Shown here in pieces: positions 15,659 through 23,805 of a stretch of DNA of 46,340 nt (positions are counted from its first letter, which is position 1; every line of letters starts with the position of its first letter). A program made the translations under genes and the position numbers. The stretch comes from a virus: positions 1 through 46,340 of the IMG/VR virus record IMGVR_UViG_3300046387_000014, one strand, 5' to 3'. The notes under the pieces are model-generated. The model was not told the origin of the DNA and searched no databases. It was given only the letters and a program-made list of their open reading frames with translations.

Positions 15659-17275
15659 ATGGCTAGTACATATGGAAATGATCTTCGGCTAGAAGAGATT
15701 GGCGATGGCGAACAATCTGGCTCTTGGGGCGCTACAACCAATACAAACCTTGAACTAATTGCAGAGGCTCTTAGTTTTGGTACTGAAGCCATTACCACCA
15801 ACGCCGATACGCATACCACAACAATTGCAGATGGAGCCACCGATCCGGGTCGCTCTCTGTATTTAAAGTATACAGGAACGCTAGACAGCACCTGCACTAT
15901 TACAATCGCGCCCAACTCTATTAGCAAAACATGGTACATTGAAAACGGTACAAGCGGCTCTCAAAGCATTATTATTTCGCAAGGTTCTGGGGCTAACGTA
16001 ACAATTCCAACGGGACAGACCAAGATCGTGTACTCAGACGGCGCGGGTTCTGGCGCAGCAATGGCTGAGATTGGCACGTTGGGCGTTACTAATCTAAATG
16101 TGTCTGGTGACATTACTGTAGGGGATGACCTTACTGTGACGGACGATGCTGCTATTGGGGGCGCGTTGACAGTCACAGGCAATATAACAGTCTCAGGCAC
16201 AGTAGACGGCGTAGACCTTCAGACGTTAAACAACGCCGTTACAGCCAACACTGCTAAAACTGGAATAACAAGTAATCAAGCAAGTGCGATTACAGCTAAC
16301 ACTGCCAAAACTACAAATGCGACACACTCAGGAGAGGTCACTGGCTCTGGCGCATTGACCATCGCTGATAATGTAGTTGATGAGGCCAATCTCAAGGTCA
16401 GCAACGGCCCAACTAACGGATATTTCTTGTCAGCGCAATCAGGCAACACAGGTGGGTTAACGTGGGCCGAGGTTGAAGGGGGTACATCGTTGCCTTTCCC
16501 TAAGTATCCATCTAATTGGGCGTCACCAAATAGCACTTACACATCGTCGGGTACTTGGTCTAAAGGTAGTTTAGCTGATGATGATGTAGTTTGGATGTAT
16601 TTATGTGCAGGTGGTCAGGGCGGCAACAGCAGCCAGTATGCCTACGCTGGAGCTGGGGGTGATGTTGTATTACTTTGTGGCACAGCAGGGATTTTTAATG
16701 GTGGGACGTATACTATTGGTGCAGGGGGATCAGGCCTATCAGGCGGAACATATTTTCAACCGGGACCAGTAGGCGGCAACACCACTTTCACCTTATCTAG
16801 CGCAAACGGGTCAGTACCTTTTACAACAGCAAACGTCTTTTCCGCCGCTCGTGAACCAATAAGCAATGAGACTTTTTTTGCAACTAAAGTTATATATGTA
16901 AATGGCGCTGCAAAGGACTTATCTAATAGCTTTATGTCAAATGTCGGTGCATATGAGTTTGTAGAAGGCACACTGCCTGTTATTGGAGGAGTAACTTACC
17001 TTCATTGGGCACAACAAGGCTATGCAGGCGGTGAGGCAGCGGGAATAGCAGGTTACAAAACTGTTTTTGCTGGGGGTAATGGCGGTACGAGTTATCAGAA
17101 CTATTCTGGAATCCCGGGGGTAAGTTTGTACGCTGGTCAGGGCGGGGCAAGAGGCTCAAGCAGTTCAAACGGCGGTGCTGGTGGGGTTCCCGGTGGCGGC
17201 GGTGGTAGCAGCTATAGTGCTTCTTACACTGGTGGAAATGGTGGAGCAGGAAATTTAAGGGTATATCATGTCTAA
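15659..17275 (+). CDS. Tail fibre / receptor-binding protein (Gly-rich C-terminus)
   Basis: A 538-residue fibre-like protein. Residues 1-115 form an N-terminal attachment module I recognise from marine tail fibres (NDLRLEEIGDGEQSGSWGAT, then NTNLELIAEALSFG). Residues about 140-235 carry short strand repeats (NLNVSGDITVGDDLTVTDDA, TVTGNITVSGTVDG) and NTAKTG..SNQASAITANTAKT heptad-like linkers. The C-terminal third is strongly glycine-rich (GAGGSGLSGG, GGVPGGGGGSS, GGNGGAGNLRVYHV), like phage adhesins with polyglycine loops. It would bind the host surface. The next gene is a tail-fibre assembly chaperone, overlapping by eight bases. Confidence 0.82.
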   Translation: MASTYGNDLRLEEIGDGEQSGSWGATTNTNLELIAEALSFGTEAITTNADTHTTTIADGATDPGRSLYLKYTGTLDSTCTITIAPNSISKTWYIENGTSGSQSIIISQGSGANVTIPTGQTKIVYSDGAGSGAAMAEIGTLGVTNLNVSGDITVGDDLTVTDDAAIGGALTVTGNITVSGTVDGVDLQTLNNAVTANTAKTGITSNQASAITANTAKTTNATHSGEVTGSGALTIADNVVDEANLKVSNGPTNGYFLSAQSGNTGGLTWAEVEGGTSLPFPKYPSNWASPNSTYTSSGTWSKGSLADDDVVWMYLCAGGQGGNSSQYAYAGAGGDVVLLCGTAGIFNGGTYTIGAGGSGLSGGTYFQPGPVGGNTTFTLSSANGSVPFTTANVFSAAREPISNETFFATKVIYVNGAAKDLSNSFMSNVGAYEFVEGTLPVIGGVTYLHWAQQGYAGGEAAGIAGYKTVFAGGNGGTSYQNYSGIPGVSLYAGQGGARGSSSSNGGAGGVPGGGGGSSYSASYTGGNGGAGNLRVYHV

Positions 17276-17570
17276 TAAAATTTGGTACAACAAAACAACA
17301 GGCGATGCCACAGTGTTTGATGACGCCGAAGATATGTTAAATTGGCCTAACTTTCAAGAAGCAGAACTTGCGCCTCCAACTTTAACAGAGGAACAAGTAG
17401 CAGAACAAGTACGAGAGGTGCGTAATTTGTTGTTAGCTGCTTGCGATTGGATGGCTAACAGTGATGTAACCATGTCAGACGCATGGCGCACGTATCGTGC
17501 TGCACTACGTGACGTTCCTGCTCAATCTGGATTTCCAAACTCTATTAATTGGCCTGTTGAGCCTAGCTAA
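17268..17570 (+). CDS. Tail-fibre assembly chaperone-like protein
   Basis: A 100-residue protein. Its C-terminal half reads LLLAACDWMANSDVTMSD, then AWRTYRAALRDVPAQSGFP and WPVEPS. The 'CDW........W..YR.ALRD.PAQ.GFP....WP..P' pattern is a well-known phage tail-fibre chaperone motif. These proteins assist folding or trimerisation of the fibre encoded just upstream. The start overlaps the fibre gene and the stop overlaps the next start (TAATG). Confidence 0.85.
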   Translation: MSNKIWYNKTTGDATVFDDAEDMLNWPNFQEAELAPPTLTEEQVAEQVREVRNLLLAACDWMANSDVTMSDAWRTYRAALRDVPAQSGFPNSINWPVEPS

Positions 17571-17749
17571 TGCCAGATATAGATGAACGCGTCTCTGCGT
17601 TAGAAAGGGATATGGCTGCTTTGCAAACGGAAGTCAGGATACAGTTTAAAGAGGTCTTTACTAGAATAAAGCGTCTTGAGACCGTACTTATAGCTACATC
17701 TGGCGCAACCATTATTATGTTGTTAACAATTCTTAGTCGTATGGGGTAA
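17570..17749 (+). CDS. Small coiled-coil membrane protein (XhlA/holin-accessory type)
   Basis: A 59-residue reading frame from ATG 17570 (overlapping the preceding TAA) to TAA 17747-17749. Residues about 4-37 are a charged heptad-like helix (DERVSALERDMAALQTEVRI). Residues about 39-56 are hydrophobic (VLIATSGATIIMLLTILS), a single membrane span, followed by RMG. This coiled coil plus C-terminal anchor is the layout of XhlA/hemolysin-type lysis accessory proteins. The lysis-region position supports that. The role is inferred. Confidence 0.65.
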   Translation: MPDIDERVSALERDMAALQTEVRIQFKEVFTRIKRLETVLIATSGATIIMLLTILSRMG

Positions 17750-17753
17750 GCAT

Positions 17754-17966
17754 GTGGTACATGTTTTTGTTCTTATACTATATATAGGCATAGGATCAGA
17801 ACGTGCGGCAATAAGTAGTGATTTATATTTTAAAAGATTAGATATATGTAATTGGTACGCTGAACACTTAGTTAGGCGCTTCGGATACCCCGAAACAAGA
17901 GATTACGGTACAGCTTACTGTGTACCCAAATCAGTCAACCCTAATGAGGTAACAGTATATGATTGA
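17754..17966 (+). CDS. Small secreted or membrane-anchored protein, unknown
   Basis: A 70-residue protein starting at GTG 17754, seven bases after GGGG (17743-17746). The ATG at 17752 is out of frame and would encode only about 11 residues. The N-terminus VHVFVLILYIGIG is a hydrophobic signal-like segment, followed by a polar domain with two Cys residues (LDICNWYAEHLVRRFGYP; TAYCVPKS). The exported small protein in a lysis block might be spanin-like or a periplasmic factor, but no family is recognised. It overlaps the next gene by eight bases. Confidence 0.5.
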   Translation: MVHVFVLILYIGIGSERAAISSDLYFKRLDICNWYAEHLVRRFGYPETRDYGTAYCVPKSVNPNEVTVYD

Positions 17967-18438
17967 TCCTGTTACAGCTTTTGCAGCAGCTAACGCAGCG
18001 TTTAAAGGCGTGAAAATGTTAGTCGGTGCTGGTCGTGAGATGCAAGACGTTAGCAAACAGCTTGGACAGTGGTATTGCGCTGTTGCAGACATAACCAAAG
18101 CGGAGTCTCAGCGCAAAAATCCAACGTGGTTAGATAAGAAAACGCATGGAACCGATAACATAGAGCAAGAAGCTATGGATATCGTGATCCGCAAGAAGAC
18201 TTTGATGGAAAAGGAAAAAGAGATTAAGTTCATGCTGGACTATAGGTTTGGCTTGGGGACTTACGACGAGATGCTGGGTATGCGCCGTAAGATACGTGCT
18301 GAACGAGAAGAAACTGTATATAAGGCTATGGAAGCCAAACGCCAGATACAGAATAACATGGCTATAGGTGGGTTAAGTCTGGGTATACTGTGTATGTTAG
18401 GTGGTGGTATGTATTTAATAATGTTGGCTACACAGTGA
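17959..18438 (+). CDS. Coiled-coil protein with C-terminal membrane anchor
   Basis: A 159-residue protein. The N-terminal DPVTAFAAANAAFKGVKMLV segment is weakly hydrophobic. The centre is a long charged helix (KKTLMEKEKEIKFMLDYRFG...RRKIRAEREETVYKAMEAKR). Residues about 137-157 form one membrane span (GGLSLGILCMLGGGMYLIML). I recall similar proteins in podovirus lysis or tail regions, sometimes called holin-like. A lysis, spanin-like or DNA-ejection role are all possible. The stop overlaps the next start (GTGA). Confidence 0.6.
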   Translation: MIDPVTAFAAANAAFKGVKMLVGAGREMQDVSKQLGQWYCAVADITKAESQRKNPTWLDKKTHGTDNIEQEAMDIVIRKKTLMEKEKEIKFMLDYRFGLGTYDEMLGMRRKIRAEREETVYKAMEAKRQIQNNMAIGGLSLGILCMLGGGMYLIMLATQ

Positions 18439-18701
18439 TAAATGCGTTAATACTATCAGTAACGCTTGCGGGAGTTGCTAATCCGACTCATGTGCAGTGT
18501 CACCTGTGGAAGAGGTTTACAGATGCAAACGATCAAAAAGTTTGTGTATATAGATTTACTGCAGGGTATGGTGGCTTGGGGTATCACTACCCTACAAAGA
18601 GTTTTTCTGAGTGTCCCAAGGTGTTTAGTTGCCTTTATGAGAAAAAGGACAAACGCCCTAGTTTGTCAGAAATACTAGATGGCCTGAAAGGAGGTTTCTA
18701 A
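18435..18701 (+). CDS. Small exported protein with four cysteines
   Basis: An 88-residue protein. I place the start at GTG 18435, coupled to the preceding TGA. A longer version from GTG 18390 is possible but would hide the signal-like start MINALILSVTLAGVANP. After this leader comes a polar domain with four Cys residues (VQCHLWKRF; KVCVYRF; ECPKVFSCLYEKK), suggesting two disulfides in the periplasm. The stop overlaps the next ATG (TAATG). No family is recognised. The lysis-region context hints at a periplasmic lysis or exclusion function. Confidence 0.5.
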   Translation: MINALILSVTLAGVANPTHVQCHLWKRFTDANDQKVCVYRFTAGYGGLGYHYPTKSFSECPKVFSCLYEKKDKRPSLSEILDGLKGGF

Positions 18702-18901
18702 TGCAGATAGCTTTTAAGAAGATACTAGAATATAAGCTGCTACCGCGTTTTATGATGTTCACTATGACGGTGGTGTATGTACGGTGCATAGAATGGGCGC
18801 TAACGCAGCCTGACTTATCTACGCAGCAAGCGTCTTTAATTTCTGTTGTAACGGGAGCCATGACGGGCGCATTTGCTGTCTGGTTGAGTCACGAAAAATG
18901 A
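18701..18901 (+). CDS. Small membrane protein, holin candidate
   Basis: A 66-residue protein with two hydrophobic segments (FMMFTMTVVYVRCIEWAL, residues about 17-34, and LISVVTGAMTGAFAVWL, about 46-62), a charged N-terminus and a terminal SHEK. The size and two-span topology match class II holins, which open the inner membrane for the endolysin encoded about 450 bases downstream. The assignment is from topology and context. Confidence 0.6.
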   Translation: MQIAFKKILEYKLLPRFMMFTMTVVYVRCIEWALTQPDLSTQQASLISVVTGAMTGAFAVWLSHEK

Positions 18902-19353
18902 TGGCATTATTGGGAAGTTTGCTAGGTTTTGGGAGTTCTTTTCTCCCCGAGGTTCTTAGCTATTTTAAAGCGAACCAAGCGCAGAAGCACCGTATGGAAA
19001 TGATGCAGCTAGAGACAGAGCTTGCCCAGAAACGTTCTGAGATGAAGCTGGTCGAGTTAGATAAAAAAGCTGACATTGAAGAAACAAGAGGGTTGTATGA
19101 GCATGACCGATCTATTGACGCTGGAGGATTTATCAACGCTCTCAGGGGTAGTGTTCGTCCTGTTGTTACTTATGCCTTTTTCGGATTGTTCGTAGCCACA
19201 AAAGTTGTGATTATGGTTAAGGTTACACAGGCAGGTGGTGATTGGATGCAAGCTGTTGACTTGATGTGGGATGGTGAAACGTCAGGTTTATTTAGTGCTG
19301 TGTTAGCGTTTTGGTTTGGGAATAGAGCAATCTCTAAATATGCGGGGAAGTAG
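18898..19353 (+). CDS. Holin-family-like protein (3TM GTA-holin type)
   Basis: A 151-residue protein overlapping the previous gene (ATGA). The first 20 residues are hydrophobic (LLGSLLGFGSSFLPEVLSYF). A charged helix follows (KHRMEMMQLETELAQKRSEM), then DAGGFINALRGSVRPVVTYAFFGLFVATKVVIM and a final SGLFSAVLAFWFGNRAISK. The 'ALRGSVRPVVTYAFF' and 'FWFGNRA' segments are typical of the 3TM holin family named after gene-transfer-agent release. It probably permits endolysin access to the cell wall and lies three bases upstream of the endolysin start. Confidence 0.75.
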   Translation: MMALLGSLLGFGSSFLPEVLSYFKANQAQKHRMEMMQLETELAQKRSEMKLVELDKKADIEETRGLYEHDRSIDAGGFINALRGSVRPVVTYAFFGLFVATKVVIMVKVTQAGGDWMQAVDLMWDGETSGLFSAVLAFWFGNRAISKYAGK

Positions 19354-19355
19354 TT

Positions 19356-19811
19356 ATGGGCTACAAGTTAGGAAAACGAAGCCTGTCAAGGCTAGAAGGT
19401 GTAGACGAAAGTCTGGTAACTGTCGTGAAGTACGCCATAGGTGTTACCAAACAAGACTTCTCGGTGATCTGCGGACTGCGAACAATAGACGAGCAACGTG
19501 CTTTAGTAGCAAAGGGCGCATCGCAAACCATGAAGTCAAAACACATTGATGGTAACGCTGTGGACCTAATGGCCTACTGCAACGGTGGGGGTCGGTGGGA
19601 GCTTAACCTGTACGATGAGATTGCCGATGCCATGAAAGAAGGCGCAGAGGCTGCAGGTGTTAAGTTACGGTGGGGCGCTGCATGGACTATTGATGATCTA
19701 GGTGCCTATGATGGTACGGCAGAACATGCTATGTGTTCGTACATAGACACACGTAGATCACAGGCGCGTAGGCCGTTTATTGATGCGCCGCACTTTGAGC
19801 TAATGCTTTAG
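19356..19811 (+). CDS. Endolysin, M15-family L-alanyl-D-glutamate-type peptidase
   Basis: A 151-residue VanY/M15C-like peptidase. The zinc site reads SKHIDGNAVDLMAY (His63, Asp70) and DAPHFEL (His146), with VICGLRTIDEQRAL near residues 38-50 as in T5-type endolysins. It would cut peptide bonds in the cell-wall stem peptide during lysis. It has no signal peptide, so release through a holin is expected; two holin candidates lie directly upstream. The length is typical of single-domain phage M15 endolysins. Confidence 0.9.
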   Translation: MGYKLGKRSLSRLEGVDESLVTVVKYAIGVTKQDFSVICGLRTIDEQRALVAKGASQTMKSKHIDGNAVDLMAYCNGGGRWELNLYDEIADAMKEGAEAAGVKLRWGAAWTIDDLGAYDGTAEHAMCSYIDTRRSQARRPFIDAPHFELML

Positions 19812-19822
19812 GAGAGTTATCT

Positions 19823-21685
19823 ATGGCCTATACAAAACTGCAGTTCAAACCGGGAATTGTCCGCGATGTTACACGATATAGTAATAATGGTGGTTGGTTT
19901 GATAGTAATCGCATTAGGTTTCGTATGGGTTTTCCTGAGACTATTGGGGGTTGGACAAAGTTTAACCCTGTAGCTTTTTTAGGCGCGTGTAGGTCGTTAT
20001 TTAACTGGACTAGCCTAACAGGAGAAGACTTTATAGGTGCGGGTACTAGCTTAAAGTTTTATGTGTTTGAAGGTAATCAGGCTAACGATATAACTCCTAT
20101 ACGGTCATCTAACAATGCGGTTACGTTTGCGGCTACTAACGGGTCAAACATAATAACTGCTACGGACGCGTCACATGGAGCGGTATTAAATGACTTTGTT
20201 ACGTTTTCGGGGGCAGCATCGTTAGGAGGTCAAATAACGGCTGCGGTGTTAAATCGTGAATATCAAATATACGAAATAGTAAGTGCTGATGTTTATAAGT
20301 TTGTAGCCACAGCTACGGCTAATGGCTCTGATACCGGTAATAGCGGCGCTAGTTCTAAGGCTGCATATCAAATAAATACGGGCCTTGACAGCGCCGCATT
20401 TGGTGCAGGTTGGGGGGCTGGCGTATGGGGGCGAGGTACATGGAACTCTGCAGCTAATGTAACTATTCCTGCTGCATCATTACGCTTATGGTCTCAAGAT
20501 AACTTTGGTGAAGACCTTATTATGAATGTGCGTAATGGAGGTATATTTTATTGGGACAAATCAGGTGGAGTAGGCACAAGAGCAGTTGCACTATCTACTT
20601 TAGGTGGCGCACAGGCCGCGCCTACTGTGGCTGCTATTGTTTTAGTGTCTGAAAAAGATCGACATGTAATCGCGTTTGGGTGTGATCCTGAAAGTGCTTC
20701 TGGTACACAAGACCCTTTGACAATTAGGTTTTCTAGCCAAGAGTCGGCTACAGAATGGCGAACCTTAGACACTAATACTGCAGGAGAACTGCAACTAAGT
20801 TCTGGTAGCGCAATTATTGCGGCGGTGCAGACTAAACAACAAATTCTTATTTTAACAGATATATCTGCACATGCGATGCAGTATGTAGGTGATCCATTTA
20901 TTTACGGTATTTCAGAAGTATCTAGGAACATATCTATAGTAGGACAGAACGCTGCCGTAGCTATCGGAGATGCCGTATACTGGATGGGTAGAGGGCAATT
21001 CTACTTATATAATGGTAATGTTAAAGAAATACCTTGCTCAGTAAAAGAATACGTATTTACAGACTTGAACTTACCACAACAATCTAAAGTGATGGCGGGT
21101 AGCAACACAGCCTTTTCTGAGGTGTGGTGGTTCTACCCTTCTTTAAATTCTACAAACAATGATAAGTATGTAGTGTTTAACTACGCCGAAAACATTTGGT
21201 ATTATGGCAACCTTAACCGCACTGCATGGATAGACAATACTCACGCAGGAAATCCTATGGCTGCGGCTACAGACGGGTACTTATACACACATGAGTTTGG
21301 CACCGATGATGGCAGTACAACTCCTGCATCTAGTATAGAAGCGTTTATAGAATCTAGTCCTATAGAGCTAAGTGACGGCAATCAGTTTATGTTTGGGCGC
21401 AGGCTACTACCCGATATATCGTTTAGAAACTCTACAAGTGTAGGAACTGCGTCTGCTGAGATTAGCCTGTCCGCTAGAAATAGTCCGGGTGGTAGTGCTT
21501 TTGGTACTGAAGATAACACGATATCAGGACAACCAATACCTGTAGGTACATTTACTGAAGAAGTAGACATACGCATTAGAGGCCGATCAGTAGCCTTAAA
21601 GTTAGCTTCTATAGCTAGTGTTCCCGGCGTTTCATGGCGGTTAGGTACTCCTAGAATAGATGTACGCCCAGATGGGAGACGATAA
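19823..21685 (+). CDS. P22 gp10-like packaged-DNA stabilisation / tail hub protein
   Basis: A 620-residue protein, predominantly beta. It begins with KLQFKPGIVRDVTRYSNNGG and WFDSNRIRFRMGFPETIGGW, the hallmark start of the P22 gp10-like family. Residues about 193-207 carry a GWGAGVWGRGTWNS motif. Later segments (AIGDAVYWMGRGQFYLYNG, YVVFNYAENIWYYGNLNRTAW) look like propeller blades. The C-terminus ends in a beta sandwich-like region (ISLSARNSPGG...VDIRIRGRSVALKL). The protein would extend the tail below the connector and help retain DNA. ATG 19823 has GGAGAG upstream. Confidence 0.85.
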   Translation: MAYTKLQFKPGIVRDVTRYSNNGGWFDSNRIRFRMGFPETIGGWTKFNPVAFLGACRSLFNWTSLTGEDFIGAGTSLKFYVFEGNQANDITPIRSSNNAVTFAATNGSNIITATDASHGAVLNDFVTFSGAASLGGQITAAVLNREYQIYEIVSADVYKFVATATANGSDTGNSGASSKAAYQINTGLDSAAFGAGWGAGVWGRGTWNSAANVTIPAASLRLWSQDNFGEDLIMNVRNGGIFYWDKSGGVGTRAVALSTLGGAQAAPTVAAIVLVSEKDRHVIAFGCDPESASGTQDPLTIRFSSQESATEWRTLDTNTAGELQLSSGSAIIAAVQTKQQILILTDISAHAMQYVGDPFIYGISEVSRNISIVGQNAAVAIGDAVYWMGRGQFYLYNGNVKEIPCSVKEYVFTDLNLPQQSKVMAGSNTAFSEVWWFYPSLNSTNNDKYVVFNYAENIWYYGNLNRTAWIDNTHAGNPMAAATDGYLYTHEFGTDDGSTTPASSIEAFIESSPIELSDGNQFMFGRRLLPDISFRNSTSVGTASAEISLSARNSPGGSAFGTEDNTISGQPIPVGTFTEEVDIRIRGRSVALKLASIASVPGVSWRLGTPRIDVRPDGRR

Positions 21686-21936
21686 TGACCACTAATGTAC
21701 CTGTTCCATTCTTTGCCGATGCACCTGTAGAATATGATGCAGGATACTTTGCACAGATGACACGTAGCTTTGCGTTGTATGCACAGCAGATGAGTAATCC
21801 CGGTCCTATGCGGGGTACAACTCTAGTGATGACTAATCTCCCTGTGTTTGCTAATAACACAGCAGCAGTATCTGGCGGACTAGCCGTTAACAGTGTCTAC
21901 AAGACTGCTGGCGGTGAACTGAGGATAGTAGTATGA
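21685..21936 (+). CDS. Small conserved tail-region protein
   Basis: An 83-residue protein overlapping the gp10-like gene (TAATG). It reads VPFFADAPVEYDAGYFAQMTRSF, then ALYAQQMSNPGPMRGTTLVM and ends GLAVNSVYKTAGGELRIVV. The final 'G....VY...GG.LR.V' with the earlier 'PGP.R...' is a pattern common in small proteins next to podovirus tail genes; the function is unknown. It probably acts in tail or ejection assembly. Confidence 0.7.
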   Translation: MTTNVPVPFFADAPVEYDAGYFAQMTRSFALYAQQMSNPGPMRGTTLVMTNLPVFANNTAAVSGGLAVNSVYKTAGGELRIVV

Positions 21937-21949
21937 AGGATATTTTCTA

Positions 21950-23359
21950 ATGGCAGGGCGCAACGAAAACAGCTTTACTGAATCACTGGCTAATTTTTTT
22001 ACGCCTAACGATGGATATTCTTATTCGGGTGGAACCCTTAGAGAGGACACGCCTGAAGGAAGAGGCTTGGGGGCGGCTTATACAGGTGGGTCTTATAAAA
22101 CTAATTACGGTCAGTTTGGACAAGCCGATTCTGCTAGTACCGGAACTAATTATCAAAATATAACTTCAGGTGGAGAAGCACGAGATACAGGTCCGGGTTA
22201 TACACCGCCCAAACGTATTGATCCGCCCCCAGAAGCTAAAAATACAGGCCCAATGTATACTAACCCTCTTATTATGGGCACAATAGGCGCTTTTTCAGGA
22301 GGACTTCCGGGGTTATTACTCGGTGCAGGTAGCGCAAAGATTAGAGGTGGTATGTATAATGTACCTCAAATTGACAATACACAAGGCGATGATCCAACAC
22401 TTGTTAGTGGTAAAGCAGGAAAGTACTCAGGTGAGTTAAAAAAACGCGTACCCGATAGCTTTACTACCGAAGAAATAAAGCAACAGCTTGAGAATGATCG
22501 TAGGGGTATAGAAACAGAAAACCGTATAGAGGGATCGTTTTATAAAAAAGACAAAAACGGTAATGTAGACGATAGTAAATTATTTAAGTTAAATAGATTT
22601 GGTAGTAGTTATGAAGTCGATGGTTACGGGCATCCAAACTACGGTAACTCTAAACAAAATCGTTTAGATATGGAAGCAGGGAGTGATGGCAGTGGCGGTA
22701 TTGCTATGGTACGTCGCGCTGCTCCCATAACACAGGCTACCGTACCTACCGATGGTTTACCCGCTGCGAGTGCTATGTCTCAAGAGGCTGCGGCGGGTCA
22801 GTTTATGCCTATACCTAATCCCGATTATGATTCTACAGACCCATTATCTCCAAGATATATTATTAACCCAACATACGATCAGCTTGTTGAGTATAAAAAA
22901 TCTGTAACAGGTATGGCAAGAGGCGGTGAGGTTGAGTCGGCATTGGGCGGTAATGAGAAAGACCTAATTAACGATGCTGAAAAAGCTATACGTGGTGAGT
23001 TAGACGAGACTAGGGCTGCTATTATTCTTGCTCAATACGTGCAGCAGTACGGAGAAGATGCGTTAAGGGACTTGGTAAATAGTGTACGTACTGGTTCTGC
23101 TCAAGAGACTCGGGATCGCTTTGCGCGGGGTGATAACGGGTACGTAAATGGCAATGGTGATGGATCAGGTACAGACGATAAAGTACCCGCTAAACTCAAA
23201 GAAGGCAATTCTGAACAAGATGTATTGCTGGCAGAAGGTGAGTTTGTGTTGCGTAAAGATGCTTACGAAGCACTAAAAGATGCAGGGGTAAATGTAGATA
23301 AGGTAAATGATGCGGGTTCTAATGCAGCTAAAGAACTTAATAAGATGATGACCGCATGA
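21950..23359 (+). CDS. Putative internal virion protein with MARGGEVE motif
   Basis: A 469-residue, Gly/Asn/Asp-rich protein. It has a weak hydrophobic stretch near residues 100-128 (IMGTIGAFSGGLPGLLLGAG). At about residues 322-340 it has VTGMARGGEVESALGG, then a helical region with AIILAQYVQQYGEDALRDLV. The C-terminus carries TDDKVPAKLKEG and DVLLAEGEFVLRKDAYEALK, a pattern of marine podovirus proteins in this position. Start ATG 21950 has AAGGA at 21936-21940. It is likely ejected or structural; the role is inferred from synteny. Confidence 0.65.
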   Translation: MAGRNENSFTESLANFFTPNDGYSYSGGTLREDTPEGRGLGAAYTGGSYKTNYGQFGQADSASTGTNYQNITSGGEARDTGPGYTPPKRIDPPPEAKNTGPMYTNPLIMGTIGAFSGGLPGLLLGAGSAKIRGGMYNVPQIDNTQGDDPTLVSGKAGKYSGELKKRVPDSFTTEEIKQQLENDRRGIETENRIEGSFYKKDKNGNVDDSKLFKLNRFGSSYEVDGYGHPNYGNSKQNRLDMEAGSDGSGGIAMVRRAAPITQATVPTDGLPAASAMSQEAAAGQFMPIPNPDYDSTDPLSPRYIINPTYDQLVEYKKSVTGMARGGEVESALGGNEKDLINDAEKAIRGELDETRAAIILAQYVQQYGEDALRDLVNSVRTGSAQETRDRFARGDNGYVNGNGDGSGTDDKVPAKLKEGNSEQDVLLAEGEFVLRKDAYEALKDAGVNVDKVNDAGSNAAKELNKMMTA

Positions 23360-23805
23360 AGGATGTAATTGTAGAAAACAACCCTGTCATAACACCTGTG
23401 CCTATTGAGTACCTAGATACGGTGTGGCCTCAAGTTGAAGAGTTTATGGATCGTGCGGTGCGGACTACAAACGACAAGTTTACTACTCAAAGCGTTTATG
23501 ATGATATAAAACGTGGTTTTTATACGTTATGGATTATTGTTAAAGATGATGTTATTGTGACTGCACTTACAACTCGCATACTAGAATACCCTAATAAACG
23601 TGGGTTAGCAGTTGATTGGGTTGGCGGTGGCAATATGGTAGAGGTCTTAGCTTTGTCTCAGTCTACACTACGTAAATACGCTAAAGATAATAACTGTGAC
23701 CATCTTGAAGGTTACGGACGTAAGGCATGGGGGCGATGCCTAAAGAAGTATGGCTGGAAGCCAGAATACATTGCTTACAAAATGGAGTTATCCGATGGGC
23801 GGTAG
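23356..23805 (+). CDS. GNAT-like acyltransferase-related protein
   Basis: A 149-residue protein with start overlapping the previous stop. It includes LWIIVKDDVIVTALTTRIL, RGLAVDWVGGGNMVEVLALS, and TLRKYAKDNNCDHLEGYGRKAWGRCLKKYGW. The last two segments resemble the core of GNAT-like proteins found in podoviruses, although the usual acyl-CoA loop Q/R-x-x-G-x-G/A is not evident (VGGGN is the nearest). It may be a degenerate acetyltransferase or a chaperone-like structural factor. It sits among ejection-type genes and its last 11 bases overlap the next gene. Confidence 0.6.
   Translation: MKDVIVENNPVITPVPIEYLDTVWPQVEEFMDRAVRTTNDKFTTQSVYDDIKRGFYTLWIIVKDDVIVTALTTRILEYPNKRGLAVDWVGGGNMVEVLALSQSTLRKYAKDNNCDHLEGYGRKAWGRCLKKYGWKPEYIAYKMELSDGR

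Noticed and set aside
18390-18434. Longer N-terminus for the four-Cys protein from GTG 18390
   Set aside because: It would place a polar, aromatic-rich extension before a clear signal-like leader; the GTG at 18435 is coupled to the preceding stop.
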